In this document: positions 48,303 to 60,515 of the stretch, piece after piece | How positions within the stretch are numbered: position 1 is the stretch's first letter | How the letters are laid out: the number at the start of each line of letters is the position of its first letter | Origin: Gordionus sp. m RMFG-2023 | Lineage: Eukaryota; Nematomorpha; Gordioida; Chordodea; Parachordodidae | DNA length: 64,000 nucleotides | Reading direction: 5' to 3' | NCBI RefSeq assembly: GCF_954871325.1 | Contig: NC_088775.1 | Span: 73,571,561-73,635,560, forward strand | The notes under the pieces: generated by a model | Told to the model about the DNA's origin: nothing | Seen by the model: the letters and a program-made list of their open reading frames with translations, nothing else | Databases searched by the model: none | Position numbers and translations under genes: made by a program

Positions 48303-49950
48303 CCCTTCACTACATAGGTGAAAAAAACTCCCGCGGTTACATAGGTGGGGTCTATTTTACCCCAAATTTTAAATAGCTATATCTCAGAAAATAATAAAAT
48401 TTAAGAACTAAAATTTTATATACTTATTGTAAAAATATTAGAGATAATAAATACAAAATTTCTAGATTTACATTTATTTATAAATGATGTTATGATATAT
48501 TTACTAAAGCTGCTCAAAAAAAAATCTTTTTTTTGGAACTTTCCTTAATCATATATGACCAAAAATAAATGAATGGAAGCAAATTTGATTATATTATTTA
48601 TTAATTCAATATTTTATAGTAATAATTAAATGAATTTTATAATAAAACATCAGATATTAAAAAAAATATTTGATATTAAAGTTCATGCATTTTTTTTAAA
48701 AAACATTCACGACATGTTACATACATATGATCTTTGCATATAAATTTTGAACAAATAAATGAGGATTTCTTGTCCCTAACCCTTAGACAAGAGGGGCACC
48801 TTCCTTTTTGTTGGTTGAAATAGGTTTTAATTCCTCTATATTTAGCATGTTCCCAATATTATCCCTTAGTAGTTTATTAACATGTGGGTTTTCATATCTA
48901 TTACTCATTAATAGAGTTATTAGCTCCATTGCTAATAATTTTATAAACTTTGATCTATAAATCTCCTTTAAATTATTGGATTTATAAATTATTAAAGAAT
49001 TTATGCAAGATATATTCAACAAATTATAAAAAATTGTCATGGCCATCTATTTGTTATTCTGGATATTGAATAATTTGAACATAGCTGATCCACAACATCA
49101 ACACCAGCTTTGGTGAGATTGTAAAATGTGATAATTTCTGGTTTTTTCAAATCCCCAGTTGATGTATCAATATTGTTATCATAGTGAAGGGTAGAAAGCA
49201 TCATGCTTATACTTTTTTGGTACATATGATACTAATGTCATATTATATTAGCAGGCAAATTAACTTGAAAAAATATCTTTTTTTTAAATTAAATGATGTT
49301 GGAAACTGCTATTTATTTTTTCTTAAAGTTCCTACTATTGTTAATGAATGGGAATTTAATAAATGTATAGCAAGTTCATAACTGGTAAACCAGTTATCTG
49401 TGGTGACATTCCTATTACTCTTAAAAATGGGCTGAATTAACCTTTCAACCACATCAAAAGGCTTATTTCTCAATTTATAAGGTCCTTCAGGCTGATTGCC
49501 AGCATATAATTCTATTTTCAAAGTATAAAATGTCACTAGAATAATTCAAATTAAAAATCATATGTTAAATTTATGATTTTTTACTCCACCGAAAAAATAA
49601 AATTTTCTAATTTAAAGTCATATATATCAATCAAAAAATAGATATAATTATATTTTTTTCAATTATATTTATTAACCTGACATACATAAATATAATTAGT
49701 AACAAAAAAGAATTGGATTTAAAAAAAAAATTACATCATTACATAGGTGGGGTATATTTTACCCCAAGCTCAACAAATAGCATATATCTCAAAAACTATC
49801 AAATCAATAATCATGAAATTTGGAAGTTGTATTCCTTGTTACAAAATATTAAACTACTGAAAAAATCAGGTCGGAATATCTTCTAGCTTTTGTATTACAA
49901 AGATTATAAAAGTTGTGGGGTCCTATTTACCCCACCTTTGTAGTGAAGGG
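48303..49950 (-). mobile_element. piggyBac transposon, internally deleted
   Basis: The ends CCCTTCACTACATAGG and CTTTGTAGTGAAGGG are inverted repeats flanked by TTAA (48299-48302; 49951-49954), the piggyBac signature. A subterminal GGTGGGGT...TTTTACCCCA motif is present on both sides. The minus strand carries the C-terminal part of the transposase. The N-terminal part is missing, so the copy cannot code for a full enzyme. Confidence 0.92.
48670..49536 (-). pseudogene. piggyBac transposase, C-terminal two thirds
   Basis: The minus-strand frames 49309-49536, 49037-49225 and 48783-49046 follow one another and belong to one protein. The first has YTLKIELYAGNQPEGPY and VTTDNWFTS, whose Asp is the second catalytic residue. 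The second has LTKAGVDVVDQLCSNYS with the third Asp. The third runs into a cysteine-rich C-terminal finger (RCPSCLRV ... CRECF) ending near 48670. The first catalytic Asp region and the N-terminus are absent, and frame changes lie between the pieces. Confidence 0.85.
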
Positions 49951-49954
49951 TTAA

Positions 49955-50121
49955 ATAAAGTTTAATTTTTCTTGAACAAATTTTATGTTTTTTTAAATAA
50001 ACAATTAAAAAATAAGTGAACGTGTGTTTATATTTTTTTATATTACTTACAAAATAAATGATTATATAAAAACATTAGTAGTCAATTATATTTTATTTCT
50101 ATATAGGTAAAATATTGGGCT
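49955..50121. other. Spacer between piggyBac and pogo-2
   Basis: Short AT-rich stretch; nothing recognised. Confidence 0.5.
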
Positions 50122-51349
50122 CTTGATAATTTTGGCAACTCTCTAATGACCAAAATTTGAGTCCCAATCATATTCTTATTAACTATATGAGATTATGCCT
50201 TGATAAATTAAGCAACTGTCTACTTTGATAAGTAGGTAGATTTTTTTCCCCTTACTTTGAACTTTTATAAAATAGGTTTGTGTTTTTTGTTGCATTCATT
50301 CATTTATATTATAAAATTTTATCATTTTTTGAAAAATATTCAGGTCAGAGTTATCGTTAATTAAAAAAATTTAGGTTATTCTCAATAGAATATGCTAAAA
50401 TATTTAATATTTCTAGAAGAACATAAATTTTAAAGACATTTATCAAACGACATGCAAACATATATCGAAGTGACTAAATTAGGCGCCAACAATTCAGCCT
50501 TTATTAAATTACTATTTCATTTTTTAATTGTGTATTCTCATATTAGCAATAGATTTAATATAAATATTTTGATGACATAATTTTCTATTAATATCCTAAA
50601 TTTTTGGTGGATATACTGGTTACCAAAAACATTCAGTGGATCAATCCGATAGGTGCAATATTATTTGGGAATGTTTCTACGATTGTAATAAAATTTTTAC
50701 CTGAAATAAATTTTTTAGATTTACTAAAAATCAACTTACATTATTTTATAATATCCATAACTTTATTAATATGTATAAGGGTTGGAGTGGTATATAACAG
50801 TTTTAAATGAGGTTTGGCTATGGATCACTTAATCAATCTTTTTTCCCACCACCACGTTAGATGGGCACGTTATCATTATTTTAAACAGCGAAGTGAAATA
50901 TTAATTATTTTAAAAAATAAATGATGTTTATAAGCTAATTTTTCTATTTTAAAATAATCAAAAAGAATTACACATTTTTTAAAATTTAAATTCAATATTT
51001 TGAGCAGTATCGCTATATACCTTTCTTGATTTTGGGGTTGAGTGCCAGAAATATACTATTAAATTTTTTCTTCATTAAACGATTGTTCTAAACGTAGAGC
51101 CTTTCAAATAGAAGGATGATGCGACGATAGCAGAGATGAAAACCATTTGTGCCGACCTCTAGGATGAATTAAACGTAAATTATAAAAAAAATGATTTTAC
51201 AACAACTATTAAAAAGACTGTAAAGCAAATTTAAAAATAATTTACACTCAATTGTATTGTTCGTCTTTCGGATTCCTCCAATGTAGTCGCATATTTATTA
51301 CATAGGGAAATTTGAAATATTGGTGCTCGTCTTTCACCGCTAATATCAT

Positions 51350-51577
51350 AACAAATGATCAACAGTAATAAATGCGAAAGATGGCGCTTGTCTAATTTTT
51401 ATTGACCACTCATACCCTGCAAATTTATTTAAATAATGAGCTAGTAATTCGCTATCTCCTTGAATGGTGTCTCCAAATTGCTTGCGTCATATGTGGGAAT
51501 AACCCCTTTTAGTAATTGTAGAAAATGAATGGCTAAATACATTGATTTCGGCTGATTCAAAATCGTCATTATCAACA
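51350..51577 (-). pseudogene. Decayed coding stretch of unknown family
   Basis: On the minus strand about 75 codons are open apart from one stop, including GDTIQGDSELLAHYLNKF and IKIRQAPSFAFITVDHL. Base composition is more balanced than the surroundings, and open scraps extend toward 51790. I do not recognise the family. It could be an old gene or a virus- or transposon-derived relic. Confidence 0.35.
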
Positions 51578-51799
51578 GGATTTACTTTTTAACTTCATCC
51601 AAAACCAATGTTACCTGAGTTAGGCAACAGGGCAAATATTGTGGGTACAACCGTTTTAGGCCTAGGACATGAAGGGTTCAAAGTTGAAAAAATTTAGGGG
51701 AACGGGTTGACATGTACTACCTGATACCAGTGGCTACTCTGCAAGATAAGATTTTGTGCATTAGCGAATATTAATATTCTTAGCAGTTTAGGTTGTAAC

Positions 51800-52939
51800 C
51801 AGGGTTGCCAGATCTCCCGCTTTTGGTGTAAGTTCCTAATTTTTTACTTTAGTTTACGCCAAAACACGCCATCTATTGATTTACGCGTTATCCCGATTTT
51901 TTACGTTTTCTTCCGATTTTTCTAAAAAAAATTCTCCCGTTTTTTTTATAAATCGATCTCCAAAAACTTTCCAATTTAAAATATAATAATAATATTTAAT
52001 ATCTTTTAATTTTAAAATATAATAATAATATTTAATATCTTTTAATTTTAAAATAAATTGTTATGATAAATCATATAATACTTCCTCTGATTTTGCTGAT
52101 GATGAAAATGATTTTTATGTAAATGTGAAATATTTTATTTAATTTTTAGAAATCAATCTATATAAAATGATATTTTAGAAGTAAGCAATTTATTATTTTA
52201 AATTTTAAAAGTTTTATATAGCCTAATAATTTTTGATTAATTAAATAAAGTTTTCTCCTGATATTTCATTCCTTTTCCAATTTTATTTCATTCATTTAAA
52301 TTATATATAATTTTCAGTATAAAGATAAGTTTAACATCCAAAAAAATTTTTAATCTATAAAACTTGGGATTCAATTTATTCAAATATGCAATACAAAATT
52401 TAATATTAGGAAGAGTTCATGATATAAAAAAACGGTCAACAAGGCAAAAACATATTGACAGTTTAAAATTAAGGAATCATCAATTAATATCCAACCATAT
52501 TTCAAAAACAATCATTTATGTGATGATAATACTGCAATAGCCAAACGGCATTCATTTATCACACGTTAAAACATTCACTTAGTTATTTATCTACAGATTG
52601 CATTACAAATTTACTCTCTATCATATTTCTTGATTCAAATATAGTCAAAAGCACAAAATGTATAAGAACAAAAGCGTCAAAAATAGCTTTAAATAACCTA
52701 GGTCCTGAAAAAGAAACACATCTTAGAGGATGAAGGAAAGTCATCTATTTTCTTTATTAACTGATGCATCAAATAATGGAAATACTAAAACATTCCCAAC
52801 TGAAAGAGGTTGTAAATTTCCAATAAAATAATATACGATCTTCCTTTATTTTACTTTTGGGTATTAGATATATTCATTTAAATATAGAAATAATCATAAA
52901 AAAATCCCGCTTTTTGTTTGATGGAATCTGGCAAACCTG
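51800..52939 (+). mobile_element. hAT remnant with CAGGGTTGCCAGA ends
   Basis: The left end CAGGGTTGCCAGATCTCCCG and right end GATGGAATCTGGCAAACCTG are inverted repeats of a familiar hAT type. Plus-strand transposase scraps between about 52560 and 52800 read HSLSYLSTDCITNLLS, KCIRTKASKIALNNL and SLLTDASNNGNTKTFP, in the order expected for a ZBED-type hAT. The 8-bp flanks GTTGTAAC and GTCGAATT agree at only half the positions. A 42-bp duplication lies at about 51977-52060. Confidence 0.75.
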
Positions 52940-53665
52940 GTCGAATTGTAGGAAAGGCGCCAATACATTTAAAAAAAAATTTTTTGGACCATCGAACTAT
53001 AACATGGTAGGATTGGCCCACCAAAAATTCAGGACATTGAAATAATATTATATTGTTAAATGTATATTAAACCTATTGATAATATGAGAATTCGCAATTA
53101 GTAAATGAAACTATGAAATTTTAATTTAATAAATGCCCAATTTTCCGTGCTTCTTATTTAGTATACGTTTATATGTATATGTCGTGTTAGGATAAGGAAT
53201 CCATGGAGATTCGGAATCTCTTAATTTTATATAATTTATTGAGAACAGTTTTTAAATATTGAAAATCTTTAACCGGAAATATATTCCAGCTTATGCATAG
53301 TAACTACTCTGAATTTTGGACCATTTTTGCAATTATGTGTAATTTAATTTATATCAAAAATATATAAAAAAATGAATATAAATTAAGAAGGTAAAATTGC
53401 TTGAAATTCAGTGTTGGTTCTCTATACATACTGGAATCCACTTCCGGTCAAATTAGATTTTTCTAATTTAAAGATTTATCTTATTAATTGATTTAAAATT
53501 GAGAAATTTGAATCCCCATGGATATCGTAATACAACATACACATACATACATAATTTTACTCATGATTTAAGGAATTTGAAAATGGCTGAACATAATCTC
53601 ACTTTTTCTAAACTAAAAATATAAAAGATAGTAAAATGTTTTTTTTAACGATGCCCAAATTAACT

Positions 53666-54125
53666 GTATAATTTAAATTTTTTTACATCAAATAATTTTA
53701 TATCAAAAATGGTAAAAATTTTGCTTATTTTTTTTTGCATTTATTTTATAAAAAAAAATACAATTTTCTATTTTTTCAAATGTATACCACAAATTTTATC
53801 TAGTAACACCAAAACTCAATAAATTCATTTTTATCAATTCCTGATTATTTTTTTTTTATCTAATTCAATACCCTAATATTTCATCTACAAATAATTTCCA
53901 TATTATCAATTCCCATTTTTAAGTAATGAATTTATTGTAGATCCACAAACGTCATCGCGTTAATAGCTTTAAAGAGCGAATAGAATGTTTACCACTATTC
54001 GTCACAACTCGGCCTAATAAATTTCTATGGAGTTTAAAAGACAAATACCCGACCAAATACAAAAAATGAAGTCGTTCAAATGTAATCTCAATTCTTAATC
54101 AATTTATTCCTTATGATGTTTCTGG
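53666..54125. other. No recognised gene
   Basis: AT-rich, with poly-T runs. Scraps near 53940-54100 are more balanced, but no family is recognised. Confidence 0.4.
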
Positions 54126-55077
54126 TAGTGCTGTAAACGTTACTATAAAAAAGAAACTTGAGACCGTTACTCATTACTGAAAAAAGGAACACTTGTGACG
54201 TGTTACTGACTATTCAAAAAATAACGGTTTACACGTTACTTAAAAAATTAAATATTATATACAAAAAAATGTTTATTTTTTTCCTACAATATATAATATA
54301 AATAAAATAATACAAAATAATATTTTATTTTTTAGCATCCTTTTGTAACAATTTTTTATTTATTTTAGCATAAGAGCGTTGCTTTCGCCATGCTAAACAC
54401 ACGTTCAATTGTCGCAGAGGATGGGAGAGTTGTATTATATTTAATAAATAAAAATTTTAATTCGGGGAATTTATTAAAAATATTTAAGAATTATCTTTAT
54501 TTTGAAAAAAGCTTAATAGATCATCTTCACGAGAATCTTCATTTTCATTTCCTCATAAATTTTTTTTATCTTTATCAGAAAATATTCTGGTATGTGTTAT
54601 ATAAAGGAATTAAGTATGCTCTTTCTTTATCAAGATCTCTGGAAATAAGTTTTAGCTAGGGATGCACCAATATTTTATATCGGATCGGGCCGATATTTCA
54701 CCCATTTTAAAATATCGCTTATCGGCTTATATTATAAAATTTCCCGATCCGATCCGATATAAAATGGCAACTTTAACAAAAATAAAATGTTATAAAATTT
54801 AAAAAAAGTTATATTTAAAATCATTTATTTTTATAATTAAAATCGAAATCCATTTTTATGTATATTTTTTTAATAATAATAATTAATTAATAAACATTCT
54901 GCCATATTGTAATTTTTTTTCCGCATTCTGTTTATAAAAATGTGCAATAATCTCTTCAGAATCTGTTTTTAGTGAAGCTGGTGATATTGACAGTTACAAT
55001 CGCCGCAGGCTGACCTCTGATAAATTTGAATTTTGGTATTTCCAAAAAGAAATCTTCGATATATTAATGTTAAATAT

Positions 55078-55371
55078 TAATAATTTCTACGGAAGGATAT
55101 GGATTTTATATTTTATTTATTTTTTATTAACACTCTTATTATATCTTTTTACAACTCAATATTATTTACAGATTAAAATAAGTTTTTACATATCAAAAAA
55201 AGAAAAGTATAATAAGTTTTTAAAAGGTTATATAAATCTATTTCAAAAAAACGAAAAAGAAAGAATTACGAAAAGGTCGTCCGAACCTTATTTGTCAAAG
55301 GTCATTTAAATTATTTTACAAAAAGAAAAAGAAAGAAAGAATAAGTTTTAACATTCAAAACATCTTTAACA
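55078..55371 (-). repeat. 3' LTR of the gag-only LTR element
   Basis: It shares ATTTCTACGGAAGG, GAAAAGGTCGTCCGAACC and CATCTTTAACA with 59330-59601, and is followed by TTTCCCTCTTTTTTT, the complement of a polypurine tract. Confidence 0.85.
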
Positions 55372-57139
55372 TTTCCCTCTTTTTTTAATTGACTTCCTTC
55401 CTCAGTTTCTTATCTTCACCACCAGTCATTTGTTTCTCAATTCCTCCATTAGTCATTATTTGTTAGTACGTCTTGAGTTTGTTTGTTTGACCATCAAATT
55501 ATCGTTTGTTGAATCGTTTATTATTATCATTAGTGAAACATCGTTGGTTGAATGCTTGTTGATTTGCTATTTGTATTGATCATCCCATTTCCTTAGCTTT
55601 CAAATTTTTGTCTATATTTTTTCAAATTTTTATTTATTTATAACAATCATTTTCTAGGTCGTATAAGAAATATGACTAAATACTGCGTTGCTAAAATGCA
55701 TTAAAATGCATCAAAATTTGTTTATATATTTTTAAAAAAATTTTTTTCAAAAACATTTTTTTTATTTTACATAAATCACTTTTTAATTAAGTAAAAAATT
55801 GATATTAAATATCAAATAATTTAAAATTCTATTTTTACTTAATATTATTGGAAAAAAATATATTTACCTTATTACAACATAAATTTTATTTTTCAATTAC
55901 AAAATTTAACAAATTTATATCCATAAGAGGGCGTTAAATGCATAAATATGAAAATATATTCTTAGGAAACCAGAATAAATATTGGATAGCGCTTTTTTTG
56001 TATTTGGGTATAAATACATGTGAAAAACCTAAAAAATTTTTAAAAAATAGAGGTTTCTTTGATATTTAATTAATGAGTAGGTTTAGAATCGAATAATAGT
56101 AGAAAGTTTGTAAGGAACATATTGCTGGTGCTCTCCATGAAAAATTCTTCATTTTTAGTTTATAAGTGAACAATAAGGTGTTAAGCATTATCCTAAATAA
56201 TTTTTTGAAAATATTATGATATGACCGAATAGCGAGCTCAAAACCGACCACTTACTAAATATTCGATTCGATCGACCAAATTTGGTATTAATATTATTTG
56301 GAAAATGATCATTTTTGGTTATTATCTCTCTGCATCTCTATTTGTTTTATTTCCATAGTTTCTCCTTCTATTTTTATGTTATCAATTTTATTAATTATTT
56401 TATCATACGCTTCTTGTTCCTCAATTTCCTTTCCTATTTTTAATATCTCTGGTATATCTACACTTTTTATATATGATCTGACGTATCTCTTTATTAATTG
56501 AAAATATTTTTATTCTCTAAATCGCTCTACTATAATTACTGAATCTGCATTTATTACTCAACATACATAATCTAGTTACCCAATTACTGAATGTTTCATT
56601 TATTTCTTGTACAACTTCACTAAATTCTTTTAGATACGTTATATACGATTTGTCTGGATATAATAATCTAAATCTTTCGAGTACGATTGACGGATTGCAA
56701 AATTCTGTTGGAGTACATATCGCTTCTAGTTTCAAGTATTCTTCTTCAGGAAGTTTTTGCGTGAATGCATACGCCTTCTCCGCGTCTGAGAATTGTGGAT
56801 CTTTATATTATCAATTTTTTTAAAAAAACTTCAATAGGTAACAGATTAAATCATGGGGAAATTTTCATATATTATTTTTTTTTTTAATATTTTTTTTTAT
56901 TTATTTTTTTTAAAATATATTTTTTTATTTATTATTTTTTTTAAATTTAAAAAAAATATTAAGTATATTTAAGAATTTAGAAAAAAAGAGTATATTTAAG
57001 AATTTAGAAAAAAAGTATATTTAAGAATTTAATAAAAATAGGTATACTAAATAATTAATCAATTAATTTGAATAAACATAACATATTACAATGATAATAT
57101 AGATATATATATTTTTAATTAAAAACAAAAATAGTTCTT

Positions 57140-58260
57140 TATAAATTTATATCATTTAAAAATTTAATTAATTTATTTATATTAGACATATTTTTAATAT
57201 TACGGAAATAAGAATATTCACATAAATATAAATGAGAAAAAGATTTTTTTCCATTTCTTGGGATGCTTGCCTTAAGATTTCTCCATAAACGTTCAATACG
57301 TTGAGTGTGTGTTGATATATCATTAGGGTCTATAAAGTTTTTGCTATGATTGACAGAGTAATGATCATATCCATTTTCATTCAGATTGTTATAACTTGGA
57401 AAAATATTTAATTTTAAGATATATCAATATTTAATCTACCCCTTCCATTTGTCTGTCATTATAGTTGAATCTTTATGGACGTGCTTAGTAATTATACCCA
57501 GAAGGGTCTCTTTATCTCTTTTCTCAGTTTCAGCTAAAAAAATATTTCATCATTTCTAGATATCCCACCTACAACCCAAATAGCGTTGGATTTTAAAATC
57601 CTCCCCGTGTTATTTTTTCTTTTAAAAACATGAGATTCGTCTATTTCAATAACATGTCCAGGACCCCCTATTCTCTCAAAGAGATGGCCTGTGCATGGCA
57701 ACAAATTTTTCTAAATATAACATATCTAAAAAAATTATTGCCAAATTTATTAGATATATTTTACCATTTTCCAATAGTAGTTTTAGATAATTTTATTAAA
57801 CCAAGACTATCACTAATAGAAGTCCTGGACACAAAAAGATACATTAAGTGAATAAATTTGTTAATAGGAAGATTAATATTTTCAAATATAGTACCTAATT
57901 AATAAAATATAATCTAAAAAATAATAATATTAAACCCTTTCATATAGAATAGCTGCTTTAGCATTTTGAACATCTTACTCTATAAGTAGCTCCATTTTTC
58001 TCTATTTTCATGTTATTATTACAACATGTGTGATTGATAAGAAACTCATGATCTTTTAAAAAAGCCATGGTCCTTGTATAAAAAATACACATATTGGTGA
58101 AATTTATGTTATCCATAAAGAGGTAAAATGTTAAATTTAAAAAACTTTGATATTGTATCAAAAAATTTCCTTCAAAATCCACACGATATTTATTTATCAA
58201 AAAAAAATCTAAAAATACGCCAATTGAAAGAAAAAGGTAACATTCAGAAATTTCTACCAA
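57140..58260 (-). pseudogene. Merlin (IS1595/ISXO2-like) transposase, nearly complete
   Basis: The minus-strand frame 57958-58260 carries an N-terminal zinc ribbon (INHTCC ... YRVRCSKC). After a short intron-like gap and one frame change the protein resumes as GTIFENINLPINKFIHLM (about 57900), then PGHVIEIDESHVFKRK with the first catalytic Asp, STIMTDKWKG with the second, and NGYDHYSVNHSKNFIDP leading to HTQRIERLWRNLKASIP with the third acidic residue, ending near 57140. This is the order of the DDE transposase of Merlin elements. Two or three stops or frame changes (for example after DKWKG) suggest it is just inactive. It is the best-preserved DNA transposase in the window. Confidence 0.82.
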
Positions 58261-58335
58261 AATCCAGACAATCTAAAAAAAATAAATAAAAAAAAAATAT
58301 TAAAAAAAAATAATAAAAAAAAAATAATATATGAA

Positions 58336-58570
58336 AATATGATCATTACTCTGTCAATCATAGCAAAAACTTTATAGACCCTAATGATATATCAACACAC
58401 ACTCAACGTATTGAACGTTTATGGAGGGATCTTAAGGCAAGCATCCCAAGAAATGGAAAAAAATCTTTTTCTCATTTATATTTATGTGAATATTCTTATT
58501 TCCGTAATATTAAAAATATGTCTAATATAAATAAATTAATTAAATTTTTAAATGATATAAATTTATATAG
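58336..58570 (+). pseudogene. Duplicated Merlin transposase 3' end in the right arm
   Basis: Plus-strand copy of the last 70 or so codons (SVNHSKNFIDPNDISTHTQR, then IERLWRDLKASIPRNGKKS) forming the inner part of the right inverted repeat. It is open for longer than the left-arm original, which has an early stop after DINL. Confidence 0.8.
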
Positions 58571-59329
58571 AACTATTTTTGTTTTTCCTTAAAAATATAT
58601 ATATCTATATTATCATTGTATATATGTTATGTTTATTCAAATAAATTGATTAATTATTTAGTATACCTATTTTTATTAAATTCTTAAATATACTCTTTTT
58701 TTCTAAATTCTTAAATATACTCTTTTTTTCTAAATTCTTAAATATACTCTTTTTTTCTAAATTCTTAAATATACTCTTTTTTTCTAAATTCTTAAATATA
58801 CTCTTTTTTTCTAAATTCTTAAATATACTTTAGATTTTTTTTTAAATTTAAAAAAAATAATAAATAAAAAAATATATTTTAAAAAAAATAAATAAAAAAA
58901 AAATAAAATTTCCCCATGATTTAATCTGTTATATAATTACAAAAACATTTTAATATATACATTGCTTCTTCATAACTTGAACTTCCATCTTTCGGTAACA
59001 TTGCGTCCATAAGCAAATATAAATCATCTGGTAAATTAAATATTAAGCTTAAAACTTCTTTACTATCATGATATATTAAATAATCATCTAATTCATCTAT
59101 GGATTTTGTTTTATTCTTATTGTCCCATATAGGTTTATTTATATTTTAAATATTTTATTATTAAAATTTTATTATATTTATTTTTAATTTTACATTTTAA
59201 TCATCTCTTACGTGTTTTAGAATTAAATTAACATCATTTTCCATAATCCTCTTTCGTCTCTAAAATCATATCTTTAATTTGTCTTTGAAATTATCTAAAA
59301 AAATCTCTGAAGTAGCTTCTCTGCCACCA

Positions 59330-59601
59330 TAAAAATTTCTACGGAAGGCTATGGATTTTGTTTTATTTATTTTTTATTAACACTCTTATTATATCTTTTT
59401 ACAACTCTATATATATAATAATATTATTTACAAATTAAAATAAGTTTTTACATATCAAAAAAAGAAAAGTTTAAGTTTTTATAAGGTTATATAAATCTAT
59501 TTCAAAAAAACGAAAAAGAAAGAATTACGAAAAGGTCGTCCGAACCTTATTTGTCAAAGATCTATTTTACAAAAAGAAAGAAATTCAAAACATCTTTAAC
59601 A
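59330..59601 (-). repeat. 5' LTR of the gag-only LTR element
   Basis: Second copy of the same repeat. On its internal side the minus strand reads TGGTGGCAGAG, a primer-binding-type start. Confidence 0.85.
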
Positions 59602-60515
59602 AATATTTATTTCAAATTTCATAATATATTTGTTTATTAGTTATTATGTATATAGAATAAAGTTATATAAAAGTGATTTAACAATAAAAATATTTTATAT
59701 ACTTTTAGAATTGCAATTAAATTGAATATAAAATATAACTTATCATTATAAAATAATATATTTAAATGACATAAGTTATGGTATAGTTAAATTATAGATG
59801 TTATACTAATAAAAAGTATAACTTTACAAAATACAAAATTAGATATCATATCTGTTCGGTAATGGCCCATATCAATTTAATATCGGATCGGCCTCCAAAA
59901 AGTGGTATCGGTACACCCCTATTTTTAACCAATACCAATATTTTGTTAATCTTGGGTTTTTAATGTTGGTTCCCAGCCCTATACTATAGTAGAATTTAAT
60001 TGCTTATATTTTAATTTCATGATTAAGATTTTCAAAATATTATGAAAGAATACTTTTTTTAATGATTATTTTATAAAACCCATGTTTTAACATTCTATTA
60101 TTAAAGTAATATTTGAAATAATAATATATTAATTCATCTTTTTACTTTCATATGCTTTTTTAAGTTAGAACTGCTGGACATTGAGGTTGAAATATTTGCG
60201 TTGGGACATAATTTACGTATACAAAGTGTAGACTTTTTACACAATTTTCTTTAATGGTGTTAAATATGTTTTAAATTGGGGCCAGGGACGGTTAGATCAT
60301 TTTCATCTGAAGAAGTAAGTACTATGGACATAATATTCTTAAAATAAATTATAAAATAGAATAATATTATTATTAACATTTTTAATTTTGATTGAATATT
60401 AATAGATTAAAATTCGACCGAAAATTTAACGAGAATTTAAAATTAAAATGAAGGAATGGTGGTTGATATGAATTTAAAACCGGCTTAAATTGTTTATATT
60501 GAAAAATAATTTAAT

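Larger units (their letters stand above)
50122..53665 (+). mobile_element. Second pogo/Tigger remnant (pogo-2), interrupted
   Basis: 50122-50460 matches 34085-34470 of pogo-1, including the helix-turn-helix scrap YAKIFNISRRT. 53400-53665 matches the pogo-1 3' part near 36250-36500. The outer terminal repeats are decayed, so the limits are approximate. The 2.9 kb in between holds unrelated sequence, including a hAT and a decayed coding stretch. Confidence 0.6.
56840..58930 (-). mobile_element. Merlin DNA transposon with about 0.55-kb terminal inverted repeats
   Basis: The termini AACAGATTAAATCATGGGG and CCCCATGATTTAATCTGTT begin inverted arms of roughly 530 bp (56840-57370) and 595 bp (58336-58930). 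Each arm contains the last part of the transposase coding sequence, so the right arm is an inverted duplicate of the gene's 3' end. A 27-bp repeat (AAATTCTTAAATATACTC and onward) is present about six times in the right arm (58676-58832) and two to three times in the left. No convincing target duplication was found. It lies inside the gag-only LTR element. Confidence 0.85.
55078..59601 (-). mobile_element. Gag-only LTR element fossil (third level)
   Basis: LTRs at 55078-55371 (3', 294 bp) and 59330-59601 (5', 272 bp) are flanked by exact AATAT (55073-55077; 59602-59606). On the minus strand the LTR starts TGTTAAAGATG and ends in TTA, TGGTGG follows the 5' LTR, and the purine tract AAAAAAAGAGGGAAA precedes the 3' LTR. 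Gag-like protein remains are seen on the minus strand at about 58940-59200 and 56517-56800, with a Merlin transposon between them. No pol was recognised. Without the Merlin insertion it is about 2.4 kb. LTR divergence is visibly greater than in gypsy-2, so it is older. It is broken, with several breaks. Confidence 0.83.
54657..59921. mobile_element. Second-level hAT, non-autonomous
   Basis: The ends TAGGGATGCACCAATATT and GGTATCGGTACACCCCTA are inverted repeats of a common hAT type, followed inward by ATCGGATCGG-type subterminal repeats. The flanks GTTTTAGC and TTTTTAAC match at 6 of 8. Without its own insertion the element is about 740 bp and shows no transposase. The LTR element at 55078-59601 lies inside. 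Confidence 0.82.

Noticed and set aside
54390-54659. Plus-strand 89-aa frame starting MLNTRSIVAEDGRV
   Set aside because: Shadow of the hAT C-terminal domain, which reads clearly on the minus strand at 54370-54445.
55067-55309. 80-aa frame MLNINNFYGRIWILYFIYFL
   Set aside because: It lies in an LTR that recurs at 59330-59601; not a gene.
57630-57851. Plus-strand 73-aa frame
   Set aside because: Antisense of the Merlin transposase core.
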